From assembly GCA_947574085.1 (NCBI GenBank), contig CANPIH010000007.1, forward strand, positions 1 through 33,135: 33,135 nucleotides of DNA. Direction: 5' to 3'. Positions 1 to 6,941 of the stretch are shown here, piece by piece. Position 1 is the first letter of the stretch. Every line of letters begins with the position of its first letter. Under the pieces are notes generated by a model. That model had not been told where the DNA came from. It did not search any database and was given only the letters and a program-made list of their open reading frames with translations. The position numbers and the translations under genes were made by a program. This DNA is from an uncultured Mycoplasmatota bacterium. GTDB taxonomy: Bacteria; Bacillota_I; Bacilli_A; RF39; UBA660.

Positions 1-14
1 ACTTAAAAACTTAC

Positions 15-22
15 CATACAAT
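15..22 (+). promoter_or_regulatory. Possible SigE-like -10 element upstream of the YjcZ-like pair
   Basis: CATACAAT at 15-22 matches the known mother-cell SigE -10 consensus (CATACANT) and also fits the SigK pattern CATANNNTA. It lies about 37 nt upstream of the first mini-gene. The matching -35 would fall at or before the window start, so it cannot be checked. The call rests on this single short match plus the sporulation-associated family of the downstream proteins. Confidence 0.28.
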
Positions 23-58
23 ATAAATGAAAAGACAAATAAAGGAGGAATGAAAAAT

Positions 59-151
59 ATGAATCATTGTGGTTGTAATAATGGACTAGGTCCAGCTATC
101 ATACTTGTATTATTTATCTTACTTATCATCATCGTAGGGGCTTTCATTTAG
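59..151 (+). CDS. YjcZ-like mini membrane protein (30 aa)
   Basis: This 30-residue protein starts MNHCGCNNGLG and continues with one hydrophobic helix (AIILVLFILLIIIVGAF) up to its end. The short Cys/Gly/Asn head followed by a VLFILLIIIVG helix is the pattern of the YjcZ/sporulation-associated mini-protein family in Bacillus. The start at 59 is chosen because GGAGG at 44-48 is about 10 nt upstream. An in-frame ATG at 50 overlaps that site and is unlikely. It is followed 31 nt later by a second gene of the same design, probably in one transcript. The molecular function of the family is unknown. Sporulation linkage is inferred from the family only. Confidence 0.72.
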   Translation: MNHCGCNNGLGPAIILVLFILLIIIVGAFI

Positions 152-182
152 TCTTTGATTCAATAAGGAGGTGTTCATTTAA

Positions 183-320
183 ATGAACTGCTGTAAAAAA
201 AACCAAGATAGTTGTTGCAATAACAACAATCAAGGAGTAAGTTCTGCTTTAATTATAATAGTATTATTTATATTATTAGCAATTATATTTGCAGGATTTA
301 GCGGATACGGTATATATTAA
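183..320 (+). CDS. YjcZ-like mini membrane protein (45 aa)
   Basis: This 45-residue protein has a Cys/Asn-rich head with two CC pairs (MNCCKKNQDSCCNNNN), then one hydrophobic helix at roughly residues 20-37 and a Gly/Tyr tail (GFSGYGIY). The head-helix layout and the VLFILLAII core match the preceding mini-protein, so the two look like diverged paralogues. AAGGAGGTG ahead of the ATG supports the start. A hairpin terminator follows immediately, so the pair forms a closed two-gene unit. The cysteines could bind metal or form disulfides, but nothing in the sequence decides this. Confidence 0.7.
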   Translation: MNCCKKNQDSCCNNNNQGVSSALIIIVLFILLAIIFAGFSGYGIY

Positions 321-344
321 AAGGAAGGAACTACCTTCTTTTTT
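320..344 (+). terminator. Intrinsic terminator after the YjcZ-like pair
   Basis: AAAGGAAGG (320-328), a 5-nt loop and CCTTCTTTT (334-342) form a 9-bp stem with one G-T pair, running into a T tract to 344. The stem starts at the last base of the stop codon. It separates the mini-genes from the ireB operon. Confidence 0.75.
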
Positions 345-354
345 ATTTTCTAGA

Positions 355-383
355 TTGCAAATTTTAAAATACTAGTTTATAAT
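355..383 (+). promoter_or_regulatory. SigA-type promoter of the ireB-ruvX-mltG operon
   Basis: TTGCAA (355-360), a 17-nt spacer and a perfect TATAAT (378-383). Transcription should start near 390. The upstream terminator and the downstream ireB ribosome site fit this position. Confidence 0.75.
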
Positions 384-406
384 ACTTTTAGTATATGAGG
401 TGTGCT

Positions 407-649
407 ATGGATGATAAAACAAGTCTATTTGATATAACTTTGTTTAAACAAGCTCAAATTGAATACACAATAAAAGAAGTATATCAATCCTTGATGGAAA
501 GAGGATACGATCCAGTAAATCAACTGGTAGGATATTTAATATCTGGTGATCCTGGATATATTTCTAATCATAAAAACGCTAGAGAAAGAATTCAAGAAAT
601 TGATCGAGAGCTTCTTGTGGCTTTTTTACTTGAACAATATTTAAAATGA
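407..649 (+). CDS. ireB: IreB family regulatory phosphoprotein (UPF0297)
   Basis: Eighty residues from the chosen start, typical for the family (about 80-90). The core PVNQLVGYLISGDPGYISNH followed by NARERI is the signature of IreB/YrzL. In enterococci IreB is a substrate of the PASTA kinase IreK and a negative regulator of cephalosporin tolerance; the role here is by homology. An in-frame ATG at 395 exists, but GAGGTG at 397-402 sits between the two ATGs and serves the one at 407. The upstream ATG also lies only about 5 nt from the predicted transcript start. It overlaps ruvX by 4 nt (ATGA), so the two are translationally coupled, as in Bacillus. Confidence 0.9.
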   Translation: MDDKTSLFDITLFKQAQIEYTIKEVYQSLMERGYDPVNQLVGYLISGDPGYISNHKNARERIQEIDRELLVAFLLEQYLK

Positions 650-1059
650 GATATTTAGGGTTAGATTTAGGCACAAAAACTTTGGGAGTTGCAATTAGTG
701 ATAAAACCAATACCATGTCTTTTCCTTTTCAAACATTACATTTCGTGGAACATGAGGAACTCATTGTGGCTTTAAAAAAAATAATTCAAGAGAAAGAAGT
801 TGGCGTTTTGGTATTAGGATATCCTAAAAATATGAATAATACTTTAGGAGAAGCCGTAGAAAGAACACTTCGATTTAAAAAGATATTAGAAAAAAATTTT
901 TCTTTGCCTGTTGAACTAATTGATGAACGTTTATCAACCAAAGAAGCAGAAAATATTCTGATAAGTACTGATACAAAACGAAAAAAAAGAAAGCAAATCA
1001 TTGATAGTTATGCAGCTTCAATAATTTTAGATACTTATATAAAAAGAAAGTTGGGATAA
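646..1059 (+). CDS. ruvX: Putative Holliday junction resolvase RuvX/YqgF (rRNA processing nuclease)
   Basis: A 137-residue RNase H-fold protein of full family length. It begins MRYLGLDLGTKTLGVAISD, where Asp7 in the LDLGTK strand is the first catalytic acid. The later motifs VLGYPKNMN, LIDERLST and IDSYAASIIL complete the family signature. YqgF proteins act in pre-16S rRNA 5' maturation, and Holliday junction cleavage has been proposed. It is coupled to ireB by an ATGA overlap and followed 2 nt later by the DUF1292 gene, the usual Bacilli arrangement (yrzL-yrrK-yrzB). Confidence 0.93.
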   Translation: MRYLGLDLGTKTLGVAISDKTNTMSFPFQTLHFVEHEELIVALKKIIQEKEVGVLVLGYPKNMNNTLGEAVERTLRFKKILEKNFSLPVELIDERLSTKEAENILISTDTKRKKRKQIIDSYAASIILDTYIKRKLG

Positions 1060-1061
1060 AT

Positions 1062-1337
1062 GTGGATACAAAAAATAGTGTTTTTACTGCTAAAAATGAT
1101 AAAGGAGAGGCAAAAACATACGAAATAATATTTAAATTTGATTCTGAAGAAACAAAAAAAAGCTATGTTGTATATACAGATTATAAAAAAGAAAAAGGAA
1201 AAACTAAAGTATATGCAAATGTTTACGATAAAACTGGAAGAAGTAAAGAACTTTTGCCAATCGAAACGGAAGAAGAATGGAATACAATTGAAACATTTTT
1301 AAGTAAATTAGAGGTTGAGTTTGATGAAAAAAATTAG
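1062..1337 (+). CDS. DUF1292 family protein (YrzB-like)
   Basis: A 91-residue acidic protein with a GTG start 2 nt after ruvX. The pattern F.F..EETKKSYVVYTDY followed by LLPIETEEEWNTIETFL matches the DUF1292 family (B. subtilis YrzB). The function of the family is unknown. The C-terminus overlaps the start of mltG by 14 nt, indicating coupling. No strong Shine-Dalgarno precedes the GTG, so it probably relies on ribosomes terminating on ruvX. A second, more divergent relative seems to sit at 17157-17444. Confidence 0.85.
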   Translation: MDTKNSVFTAKNDKGEAKTYEIIFKFDSEETKKSYVVYTDYKKEKGKTKVYANVYDKTGRSKELLPIETEEEWNTIETFLSKLEVEFDEKN

Positions 1338-2376
1338 ATTAAAGAAAAAAGTAATAGTGTTAGGCATTGTCTTTCTTATTTTTGTATTTTTAATTATTGG
1401 TTTATATGGTTACAGTTTAAAAAGTATTAGTAAAGAGAGTGAAGTCGTATCATTTCAAGTTCAAAATGGTGCTAGTAAAGTTTCTATAGTAGAAGATTTA
1501 AAAAAAGCTGGGTTAATACGTAGTAAAACCTCTTTATTAATTTATTTATTTTTAAATAGTAATATTAACTTACAAGCTGGAAAATATGAATTAAATCGTA
1601 ATATGTCTGCTGTAGAAATTTTAAAAAAAATAGGTAGTGGTCATGCAAAAACAGAGAGTGTGAAATTTACCTTTGTAGAAGGAAAAAATATGACACATTT
1701 TATTCAACTTATCGAAGACAATTTTTCTTATACAGAAGCTGAAATAAAAGAAGTATTGTCTTCTAAAGAATTTATACAAGAGCTAATTAATAAATATGAT
1801 TTTTTGACAGATGAAGTTTTAAATGTTAATATTTATTATGCACTGGAAGGTTATCTATTTCCAGATACTTATGAAATGTCCCCCAAAGCAAGTATTAAAG
1901 AAATAATTATAAAAATGTTAGATAACACAAAAGTGAAATTAGAAAGTTTGGATTTAAATAGCATGGATTACACTATTCATGAGATACTTGCTATGGCTTC
2001 TATTGTTGAACTAGAAGCTGTAAGTGAAAGTGATCGTGAACGTGTAGCTCAAGTGATTTTTAAAAGATTGGAAATGGGAAAAGGTCTTGGTATGGATGTT
2101 ACCACATATTATGCTGTAAAAAAATCTTTAGGAGAAACTTTAACTATGAATGATTTACGTACTGTAAATCCATATAACACAAGTGAATCCAATGCTAGTA
2201 TGTCTGGAAAAATTCCAGTTGGACCTATTTGTAATCCTTCTTTAATGAGTATAAAAGCAGTTTTAAATCCTAGTGATACAAATTACGTTTATTTTTATGC
2301 AAATATAAGGACTCATGAAGTATTTTTTGCCAATACTTATGAAGAATTTATTGCAATTCAAAGAGAAGTAGGATGA
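1324..2376 (+). CDS. mltG: Endolytic peptidoglycan transglycosylase MltG (YceG-like)
   Basis: A 350-residue membrane-anchored enzyme that cuts nascent glycan strands in the periplasm-equivalent zone. After a Lys-rich head, residues about 10-28 form one membrane helix. A LysM-like region follows (QNGASKVSIVEDLKKAGLIRS), then the YceG catalytic domain. MASIVELEA carries the conserved catalytic Glu (Glu229), and EGYLFPDTY, NPYNTSES and GPICNPSLMSIKAVLNP are family motifs. The ATG at 1324 is preferred over TTG at 1315, because GAGG at 1311-1314 has 9-nt spacing to it. Overlap with the DUF1292 gene and a 5-nt gap to trmR place it mid-operon. Confidence 0.93.
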   Translation: MKKIRLKKKVIVLGIVFLIFVFLIIGLYGYSLKSISKESEVVSFQVQNGASKVSIVEDLKKAGLIRSKTSLLIYLFLNSNINLQAGKYELNRNMSAVEILKKIGSGHAKTESVKFTFVEGKNMTHFIQLIEDNFSYTEAEIKEVLSSKEFIQELINKYDFLTDEVLNVNIYYALEGYLFPDTYEMSPKASIKEIIIKMLDNTKVKLESLDLNSMDYTIHEILAMASIVELEAVSESDRERVAQVIFKRLEMGKGLGMDVTTYYAVKKSLGETLTMNDLRTVNPYNTSESNASMSGKIPVGPICNPSLMSIKAVLNPSDTNYVYFYANIRTHEVFFANTYEEFIAIQREVG

Positions 2377-2381
2377 GGTAA

Positions 2382-2975
2382 ATGAAACAATACATTTTAG
2401 AAATGGAACAATACGCAAAAGAAAAAAATGTTCCTATTATAGAAAAAGATTCTATTGCTTATATAATGAAGTACATAAAAGCCAACAATGTTAAAAATAT
2501 TTTAGAAATAGGTAGTGCAATTGGATATTCTGCAATTTTAATGGCTTCTGCAAGTAAAGAAGTAAAAGTTACTACTATTGAAAGAGATGAGCTACGTTAT
2601 ATGGAATGTTTGAAAAACGTAAAAAAATGTGGCTTTGACAAAGAAGTAAATGTGGTATTTCAAGATGCATTAGAAGTTAATTTAAAAGGCGTTGCCTATG
2701 ATTTGATATTTATTGACGCAGCAAAAGGGCAATACAAAAAATTTTTTGAAAAATTTAAATATTTTTTATCACCCACAGGAGTAATAATTACAGATAATTT
2801 AAAATTTCATGGTTACGTTGGAAAAAAAGATACTATTGATAGTAAAAATTTGCGAGGCATCGTAGATAAAATTGAAAGTTACGTCGAATTTTTAAAAAAC
2901 AATGATGAATTTACAACGGAATTTATTGATATAGGTGATGGACTAAGTGTTAGTAGAAGAAAAAACGAAAATTAA
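2382..2975 (+). CDS. trmR: tRNA 5-hydroxyuridine methyltransferase TrmR (YrrM-like O-methyltransferase)
   Basis: A 197-residue class I SAM-dependent O-methyltransferase. Motif I is ILEIGSAIGYSAI (residues about 40-52). Metal ligands of the family appear as Asp112 (FIDAAKGQY) and Asp138-Asn139 (ITDNLKFHGYV). In Bacillus the orthologous gene lies between mltG and two U32 genes. Its product methylates ho5U34 of tRNAs to mo5U34 using SAM and a divalent metal. The same order here supports that role over a generic catechol-type methyltransferase. The end overlaps the next gene by 29 nt. Confidence 0.88.
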   Translation: MKQYILEMEQYAKEKNVPIIEKDSIAYIMKYIKANNVKNILEIGSAIGYSAILMASASKEVKVTTIERDELRYMECLKNVKKCGFDKEVNVVFQDALEVNLKGVAYDLIFIDAAKGQYKKFFEKFKYFLSPTGVIITDNLKFHGYVGKKDTIDSKNLRGIVDKIESYVEFLKNNDEFTTEFIDIGDGLSVSRRKNEN

Positions 2976-3756
2976 TTTTTTAATGGTTGTTACAAACGAA
3001 GAAATGTTAGAGATGAAAGTTAAGAATATTAACTTTCTTTTTCCAATAGTTGAATATAGTGTGGGTTTTTTAAAAACTTTTTCTTTAAAAGAAATTCATA
3101 CTCCAAATTCTTTTGTATACATAAATCGCATTTTGGATACAAAAAGCATTCAAAATTTAAAAAAAGAGTTGAAAAATATAAACAAAAATGCAAACATTTT
3201 AGGTATTTGTTTTACTGATTTAGGAATTTTAAAATTGATCGAAGATGAGTGTTTATCTCTGCAATTAATTTATATGCAAAATCATAATACAACCAACGCA
3301 ACATCTATAAATTATTATTTAGAGTATGTTGATAGTGTATTAATAAGTACCGATATTACGTTGGAAGAAATCAATTGTATTTTAAACAAAGCTAAAAAAC
3401 CTCTAGTAGTTCCATACTTTTCGTTAGTTGATGCAATGTATTCTAGAAGAACACTATTAACCAATTATCAAGAAAATTTTCATTTAGAATTAAAAAATAT
3501 GTCTGTTTTGCGTGAAGAAATATCCAATAATGACTTTTTAGCAATTGAAAATGAATATGGAACAGTTTTTTATCAAAAAAAGTTTATAGATTATCGAAAT
3601 ATAACACATAAAAATATTTTGTATCGATATGTAAATCCTTTAGGTTTGGAGAAAAGCACATTAGAAAAGATTTTGATGGGAGAAAAGCATATAGAAAGTG
3701 ATACAGGTTTTTTATTTAAAGAAACATTTTATCGCTTAAGGGAGGATGGAAAATGA
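2947..3756 (+). CDS. Divergent U32-family protein (YrrN/TrhP1 position), cysteine cluster absent
   Basis: Up to 269 residues from a GTG inside the trmR end. A later ATG at 2983 is an alternative start with no clear ribosome site. The stretch VVPYFSLVDAMYSRRTLLTNY resembles the ySRR.LL.NY segment of U32 proteins, and the location matches yrrN of B. subtilis. It lacks the HGAMC-type cysteine-rich segment of its neighbour, so it is unlikely to carry an iron-sulfur cluster. It may act as a non-catalytic partner in prephenate-dependent tRNA U34 hydroxylation. Family assignment rests on this motif and on context. The stop overlaps the next ATG (ATGA). Confidence 0.65.
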   Translation: MLVEEKTKINFLMVVTNEEMLEMKVKNINFLFPIVEYSVGFLKTFSLKEIHTPNSFVYINRILDTKSIQNLKKELKNINKNANILGICFTDLGILKLIEDECLSLQLIYMQNHNTTNATSINYYLEYVDSVLISTDITLEEINCILNKAKKPLVVPYFSLVDAMYSRRTLLTNYQENFHLELKNMSVLREEISNNDFLAIENEYGTVFYQKKFIDYRNITHKNILYRYVNPLGLEKSTLEKILMGEKHIESDTGFLFKETFYRLREDGK

Positions 3757-4952
3757 AAACACCAGAGTTGCTTGCTCCAGCAGGAGATTTAGAAAAATTA
3801 AGAATCGCTTTTTTATATGGTGCCGATGCCGTTTATTTAGCTGGAAAAAAATATGGACTTCGAGCAAATGCCAATAATTTTACATTAGAAGAATTAGAAG
3901 AAGCGGTCAAATATGCTCATTCCATCCTCAAAAAGATTTATGTAACCGTAAATATTCTTTTTCACGAAAAAGAATTGAAAGGATTAGAAGACTATTTAAA
4001 AGAATTGGATCGAATAAATGTTGATGCTATTATCGTCAGTGATATTTTAGTAATAAAAAAAGCCAAAGAATTAAATCTAAAACTAGAAGTTCATATATCG
4101 ACGCAAGCAAGTATTTTAAATGGTGAAGCTGGACTTTTTTATAAAAAACTAGGAGCCACACGACTTGTTTTAGCTAGAGAAGCTAGTTTAGAAGATATTA
4201 AAACAATTAAAAAAGCAACAGGACTGGAGTTAGAATGTTTTATTCATGGTGCCATGTGTACTTCTTTTTCTGGCCGATGTGTATTATCTAATTATTGTAC
4301 AGGTCGTGATGCCAATCGAGGAGGATGTGCCCAAATTTGTCGTTGGACATTTAAAGATAAGGAACACCAAGAAATATTTAGCATGACACCAAAAGACTTA
4401 AATTTAATACAATATATTAAGAATATGATGCTTGCAGGTGTGAATTCCTTTAAAGTAGAAGGAAGAATGCGTGGCATATATTATATTGCAACAGTTATTT
4501 TAGTATATCGAAGAATTTTAGATAAAATTAAGGCAGAAACTTTGAAAGAAGGGGAAATAAGATATTTTTTAGATATATTGAATCGCTGTGCGAATCGTGA
4601 TTCCACTTCCCAATTTATTGAAAAGCTTCCAGGAAAGGATGAGCAATATTTTCTCGGTAGACAAGAAGTATCCAATCAAGATTTTTTAGGAATCGTTCTC
4701 TTTTACGATATAGAAAATGAAATGGTGACAATCGAACAAAGAAACTATTTTAAAGTAGGAGATGTTGTAGAATTTTTTGGACCATTGTTTGAAACTTTTA
4801 CCTATAAAATAGAAGAAATTTTTGATGAAAATGGAATAACTATTGATATAGTAAATCACCCAAAAACTGTTGTAAAATTAAAAATGAAACGGAAATTGAG
4901 TCCGTTTGATATGATGCGCATAAAAGTATTTGACAAACAAGATTATTTATAG
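3753..4952 (+). CDS. trhP: U32 family tRNA hydroxylation protein TrhP (YrrO-like)
   Basis: A 399-residue protein of the peptidase U32 family. It opens with the family signature KTPELLAPAGDLEKL, followed by YGADAVYLAGKKYGLRA. The cysteine-rich segment HGAMCTSFSGRCVLSNYC plus GGCAQICRW (Cys169, 176, 182, 192, 196) is the [4Fe-4S]-type region known from TrhP/YegQ. The known role of this subfamily is making 5-hydroxyuridine at tRNA position 34, the step before TrmR, rather than proteolysis. It is coupled to the preceding gene by an ATGA overlap with GGGAGG upstream. In B. subtilis udk lies between this gene and greA; it is missing here. The 3' end contains the greA promoter. Confidence 0.9.
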   Translation: MKTPELLAPAGDLEKLRIAFLYGADAVYLAGKKYGLRANANNFTLEELEEAVKYAHSILKKIYVTVNILFHEKELKGLEDYLKELDRINVDAIIVSDILVIKKAKELNLKLEVHISTQASILNGEAGLFYKKLGATRLVLAREASLEDIKTIKKATGLELECFIHGAMCTSFSGRCVLSNYCTGRDANRGGCAQICRWTFKDKEHQEIFSMTPKDLNLIQYIKNMMLAGVNSFKVEGRMRGIYYIATVILVYRRILDKIKAETLKEGEIRYFLDILNRCANRDSTSQFIEKLPGKDEQYFLGRQEVSNQDFLGIVLFYDIENEMVTIEQRNYFKVGDVVEFFGPLFETFTYKIEEIFDENGITIDIVNHPKTVVKLKMKRKLSPFDMMRIKVFDKQDYL

Positions 4953-4958
4953 TATTCT
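4930..4958 (+). promoter_or_regulatory. SigA-type promoter of greA
   Basis: A perfect TTGACA (4930-4935), a 17-nt spacer and TATTCT (4953-4958). It overlaps the last codons of the U32 gene and lies about 35 nt before the greA start, so greA can be expressed independently of the operon. Confidence 0.7.
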
Positions 4959-4993
4959 TAAGACTGATATTTTTAGAAGGTGGAAAAAACTAT

Positions 4994-5461
4994 ATGAACA
5001 AAAAAGAAAATATTATGCTAACTGCCGATGGTTATTTAGCTTTAGAACAAGAATTGAATGCTTTAAAAACAGAAAAAAGACCCGAAGTAATCAAAGCATT
5101 AAAAGAAGCGAGAGCTTTAGGAGATTTATCTGAAAATAGTGATTATGATGCAGCAAGAAATGAACAAGCACAATTAGAGTCAAGAATAAAGGAATTAGAA
5201 TATAAATTAGAACATTGTACAATTGCTGATGCTGGTAATAAAGATGTAGTAAATGTAGGTAGTAAAGTAACGATTACTTATGATGATGGAGAAATGGAAG
5301 AGTACAAGATAGTAGGTTCTTTAGAAGCAGATCCATTTGAAAATAAAATCTCTAATGAAAGTCCAATTGGAAAAGCTATCATCGGACATAAAAAAGATGA
5401 GATTTGTGAAGTGTCTTCTCCAAATGGTAATTTTTCAGTAACGATTACAAATATTGAATAA
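4994..5461 (+). CDS. greA: Transcription elongation factor GreA
   Basis: A 155-residue protein, close to the family norm of about 158. The N-terminal coiled coil (residues about 8-75) includes LTADGYLALEQELNALK and, at the tip, the acidic LGDLSENSDYDAAR signature. That tip reaches into the RNA polymerase secondary channel and stimulates cleavage of backtracked RNA. The C-terminal FKBP-like domain contains VGSKVTITYDDGE and SPIGKAIIGHKKDE. AGAAGGTGG precedes the ATG. A longer frame-shifted reading across the same start region is a shadow. Confidence 0.96.
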   Translation: MNKKENIMLTADGYLALEQELNALKTEKRPEVIKALKEARALGDLSENSDYDAARNEQAQLESRIKELEYKLEHCTIADAGNKDVVNVGSKVTITYDDGEMEEYKIVGSLEADPFENKISNESPIGKAIIGHKKDEICEVSSPNGNFSVTITNIE

Positions 5462-5551
5462 AAAAGATAAAAGACTAAAAAAGAATGAAATTCAAATTTA
5501 ATAAAAACCAATTTAAATCAAACTGCTTATAGTAATGTAAGTGAAAATAAA

Positions 5552-5580
5552 TTGATTTTTTTTATGCTCTTATGTATAAT
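5552..5580 (+). promoter_or_regulatory. SigA-type promoter of tig
   Basis: TTGATT (5552-5557), a 17-nt spacer and TATAAT (5575-5580). Transcription should start near 5587. This excludes the in-frame ATG at 5572, which would lie upstream of the transcript. Confidence 0.78.
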
Positions 5581-5607
5581 AAACTTGTTAGAAAGAGGAC
5601 TTATAAA

Positions 5608-6858
5608 ATGAAAAAAAATGTAGTGGTAAAAGAAATAAAAATTGAAGGAAAAGAATGGGAGTTATGTTTAGACAATTCTTTTAAGAAAAAAAGCAAAGAA
5701 GTAAAAATAGATGGTTTTCGTAAAGGACAAGCTCCTAAACAAGTTTTCATTAAAAAGTTTGGAATAGAATCCCTTTTTATGGACGCTGTAGATGAAGCAG
5801 TTGACACAACTTATAAAAAAATATTAAATGATAAGGAAATTGTGCCAGTTTGTGAACCAAAGCTAGATGTAAAAACAATTAATGAAAAAGAATGTGTATT
5901 AGAATTTACATTTATTACTGCTCCTGAAGTGATTTTAGGTGAGTATAAAAATTTAAAAATAAAAAAACCAGAAGCAAAAGTTACAAAAGAAGAACTAGAG
6001 AAAGAAATAGAAAATTTGCGAAATAAATTTGCAGAGGTAAAAGTTAAGGATGAAAATAGTAAAATTGAGCAAGGAGATACTGCCATTATCAATTTTAAAG
6101 GATATGTGGATGGTAAAGAATTAGAAGGCGGAACAGGAGAAAATTACCCTCTTGAAATTGGGAGTCATTCTTTTATACCAGGTTTTGAAGAAGGCTTACT
6201 AGGACTTGGAATGAATGAAGAGAAAGAACTTAATTTAACTTTTCCCGATAATTACACTGAAGAGTTAAAAAATAAAAAAGTAAAATTTGAAGTCAAAATA
6301 AATGAAATTAAAACTAGAGTTTTGCCAGAACTTAATGAAGACTTTTATTTAGATTTAGGTTACGAAGATATAAAAAACAAAGAAGAATTTGAGAAAAAAG
6401 TTGAAGAAACTTTAATAGAACGTAAAAAGTCAGAAATTGAAGATCAATATATTGAAGATTGTTTATCAAAAGCCAGCGAAAATATGAAGATTGAAATCAA
6501 TGAAGAAATTTTAAATGAGGAAATCCATCGCATGATTCATCAATTTGAAGAACAATTAAAAATGCAAGGATTGAATTTAGAACAATATTTTCAATTTAGT
6601 GGTATGACACATGAAAAAATGCATGAACAAATGAGTCCAGAAGCCACAAAAAGAATTAAATATCGTTATTTACTTGAGAAAGTGGCAGAAATAGAAAATA
6701 TTGAAGTAAGTGAAGAAGATGCTGAAAAACAAGCGAGTGAAATGGCTACAAATTATGGAATATCTAAAGATGAATTATTGAAGGCATATGGAAGTTTAGA
6801 TGTTATAAAATACGATATAAAAATGCGTAATGCAATAGAAATTATAAAAGGAGCTTAA
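5608..6858 (+). CDS. tig: Trigger factor, ribosome-associated chaperone and prolyl isomerase
   Basis: 416 residues, near the usual length of about 430. The N-terminal ribosome-docking domain carries the signature DGFRKGQAPKQVFIKKFG. The FKBP-type PPIase domain (residues about 145-235) contains GDTAIINFKGYVDG, GSHSFIPGFEEGLLG and ELNLTFPDNY. A helical C-terminal arm domain follows. It binds nascent chains at the ribosome exit tunnel in the cytoplasm. The start at 5608 is chosen over 5572 because the -10 box spans 5575-5580 and GAGGAC lies 8 nt before 5608. It is a single-gene unit with its own promoter and terminator. Confidence 0.95.
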   Translation: MKKNVVVKEIKIEGKEWELCLDNSFKKKSKEVKIDGFRKGQAPKQVFIKKFGIESLFMDAVDEAVDTTYKKILNDKEIVPVCEPKLDVKTINEKECVLEFTFITAPEVILGEYKNLKIKKPEAKVTKEELEKEIENLRNKFAEVKVKDENSKIEQGDTAIINFKGYVDGKELEGGTGENYPLEIGSHSFIPGFEEGLLGLGMNEEKELNLTFPDNYTEELKNKKVKFEVKINEIKTRVLPELNEDFYLDLGYEDIKNKEEFEKKVEETLIERKKSEIEDQYIEDCLSKASENMKIEINEEILNEEIHRMIHQFEEQLKMQGLNLEQYFQFSGMTHEKMHEQMSPEATKRIKYRYLLEKVAEIENIEVSEEDAEKQASEMATNYGISKDELLKAYGSLDVIKYDIKMRNAIEIIKGA

Positions 6859-6870
6859 AAGGCTTCTTTT
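6847..6870 (+). terminator. Terminator overlapping the tig stop codon
   Basis: AAAGGAGC (6847-6854), a 7-nt loop and GCTTCTTT (6862-6869) form an 8-bp stem with one G-T pair, continuing into T residues. The stem overlaps the last tig codons. The T tract is short (CTTCTTTTGT), so efficiency may be moderate. Confidence 0.55.
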
Positions 6871-6887
6871 GTATTTCTATTTTTAGG

Positions 6888-6916
6888 TTGTAAATCAAAA
6901 AAAATTGGTATATAAT
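6888..6916 (+). promoter_or_regulatory. SigA-type promoter of the exported-protein cassette
   Basis: TTGTAA (6888-6893), a 17-nt spacer and TATAAT (6911-6916). The first ATG of the cassette is about 25 nt downstream with AGAGGTGGAAGG before it. Confidence 0.75.
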
Positions 6917-6941
6917 AATTTTAAGATAGAGGTGGAAGGAA

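Noticed and set aside
395-406. Upstream ATG for ireB at 395
   Set aside because: It overlaps the ribosome site (GAGGTG at 397-402) that serves the ATG at 407 and lies about 5 nt from the predicted transcript start.
4930-5133. 67-residue + strand frame over the greA start
   Set aside because: Frame-shifted reading of greA; composition is Arg/Lys-rich without domain or ribosome site.
5572-5607. Extended trigger factor start at 5572
   Set aside because: The -10 box TATAAT (5575-5580) lies inside this extension, so it would precede the transcript.
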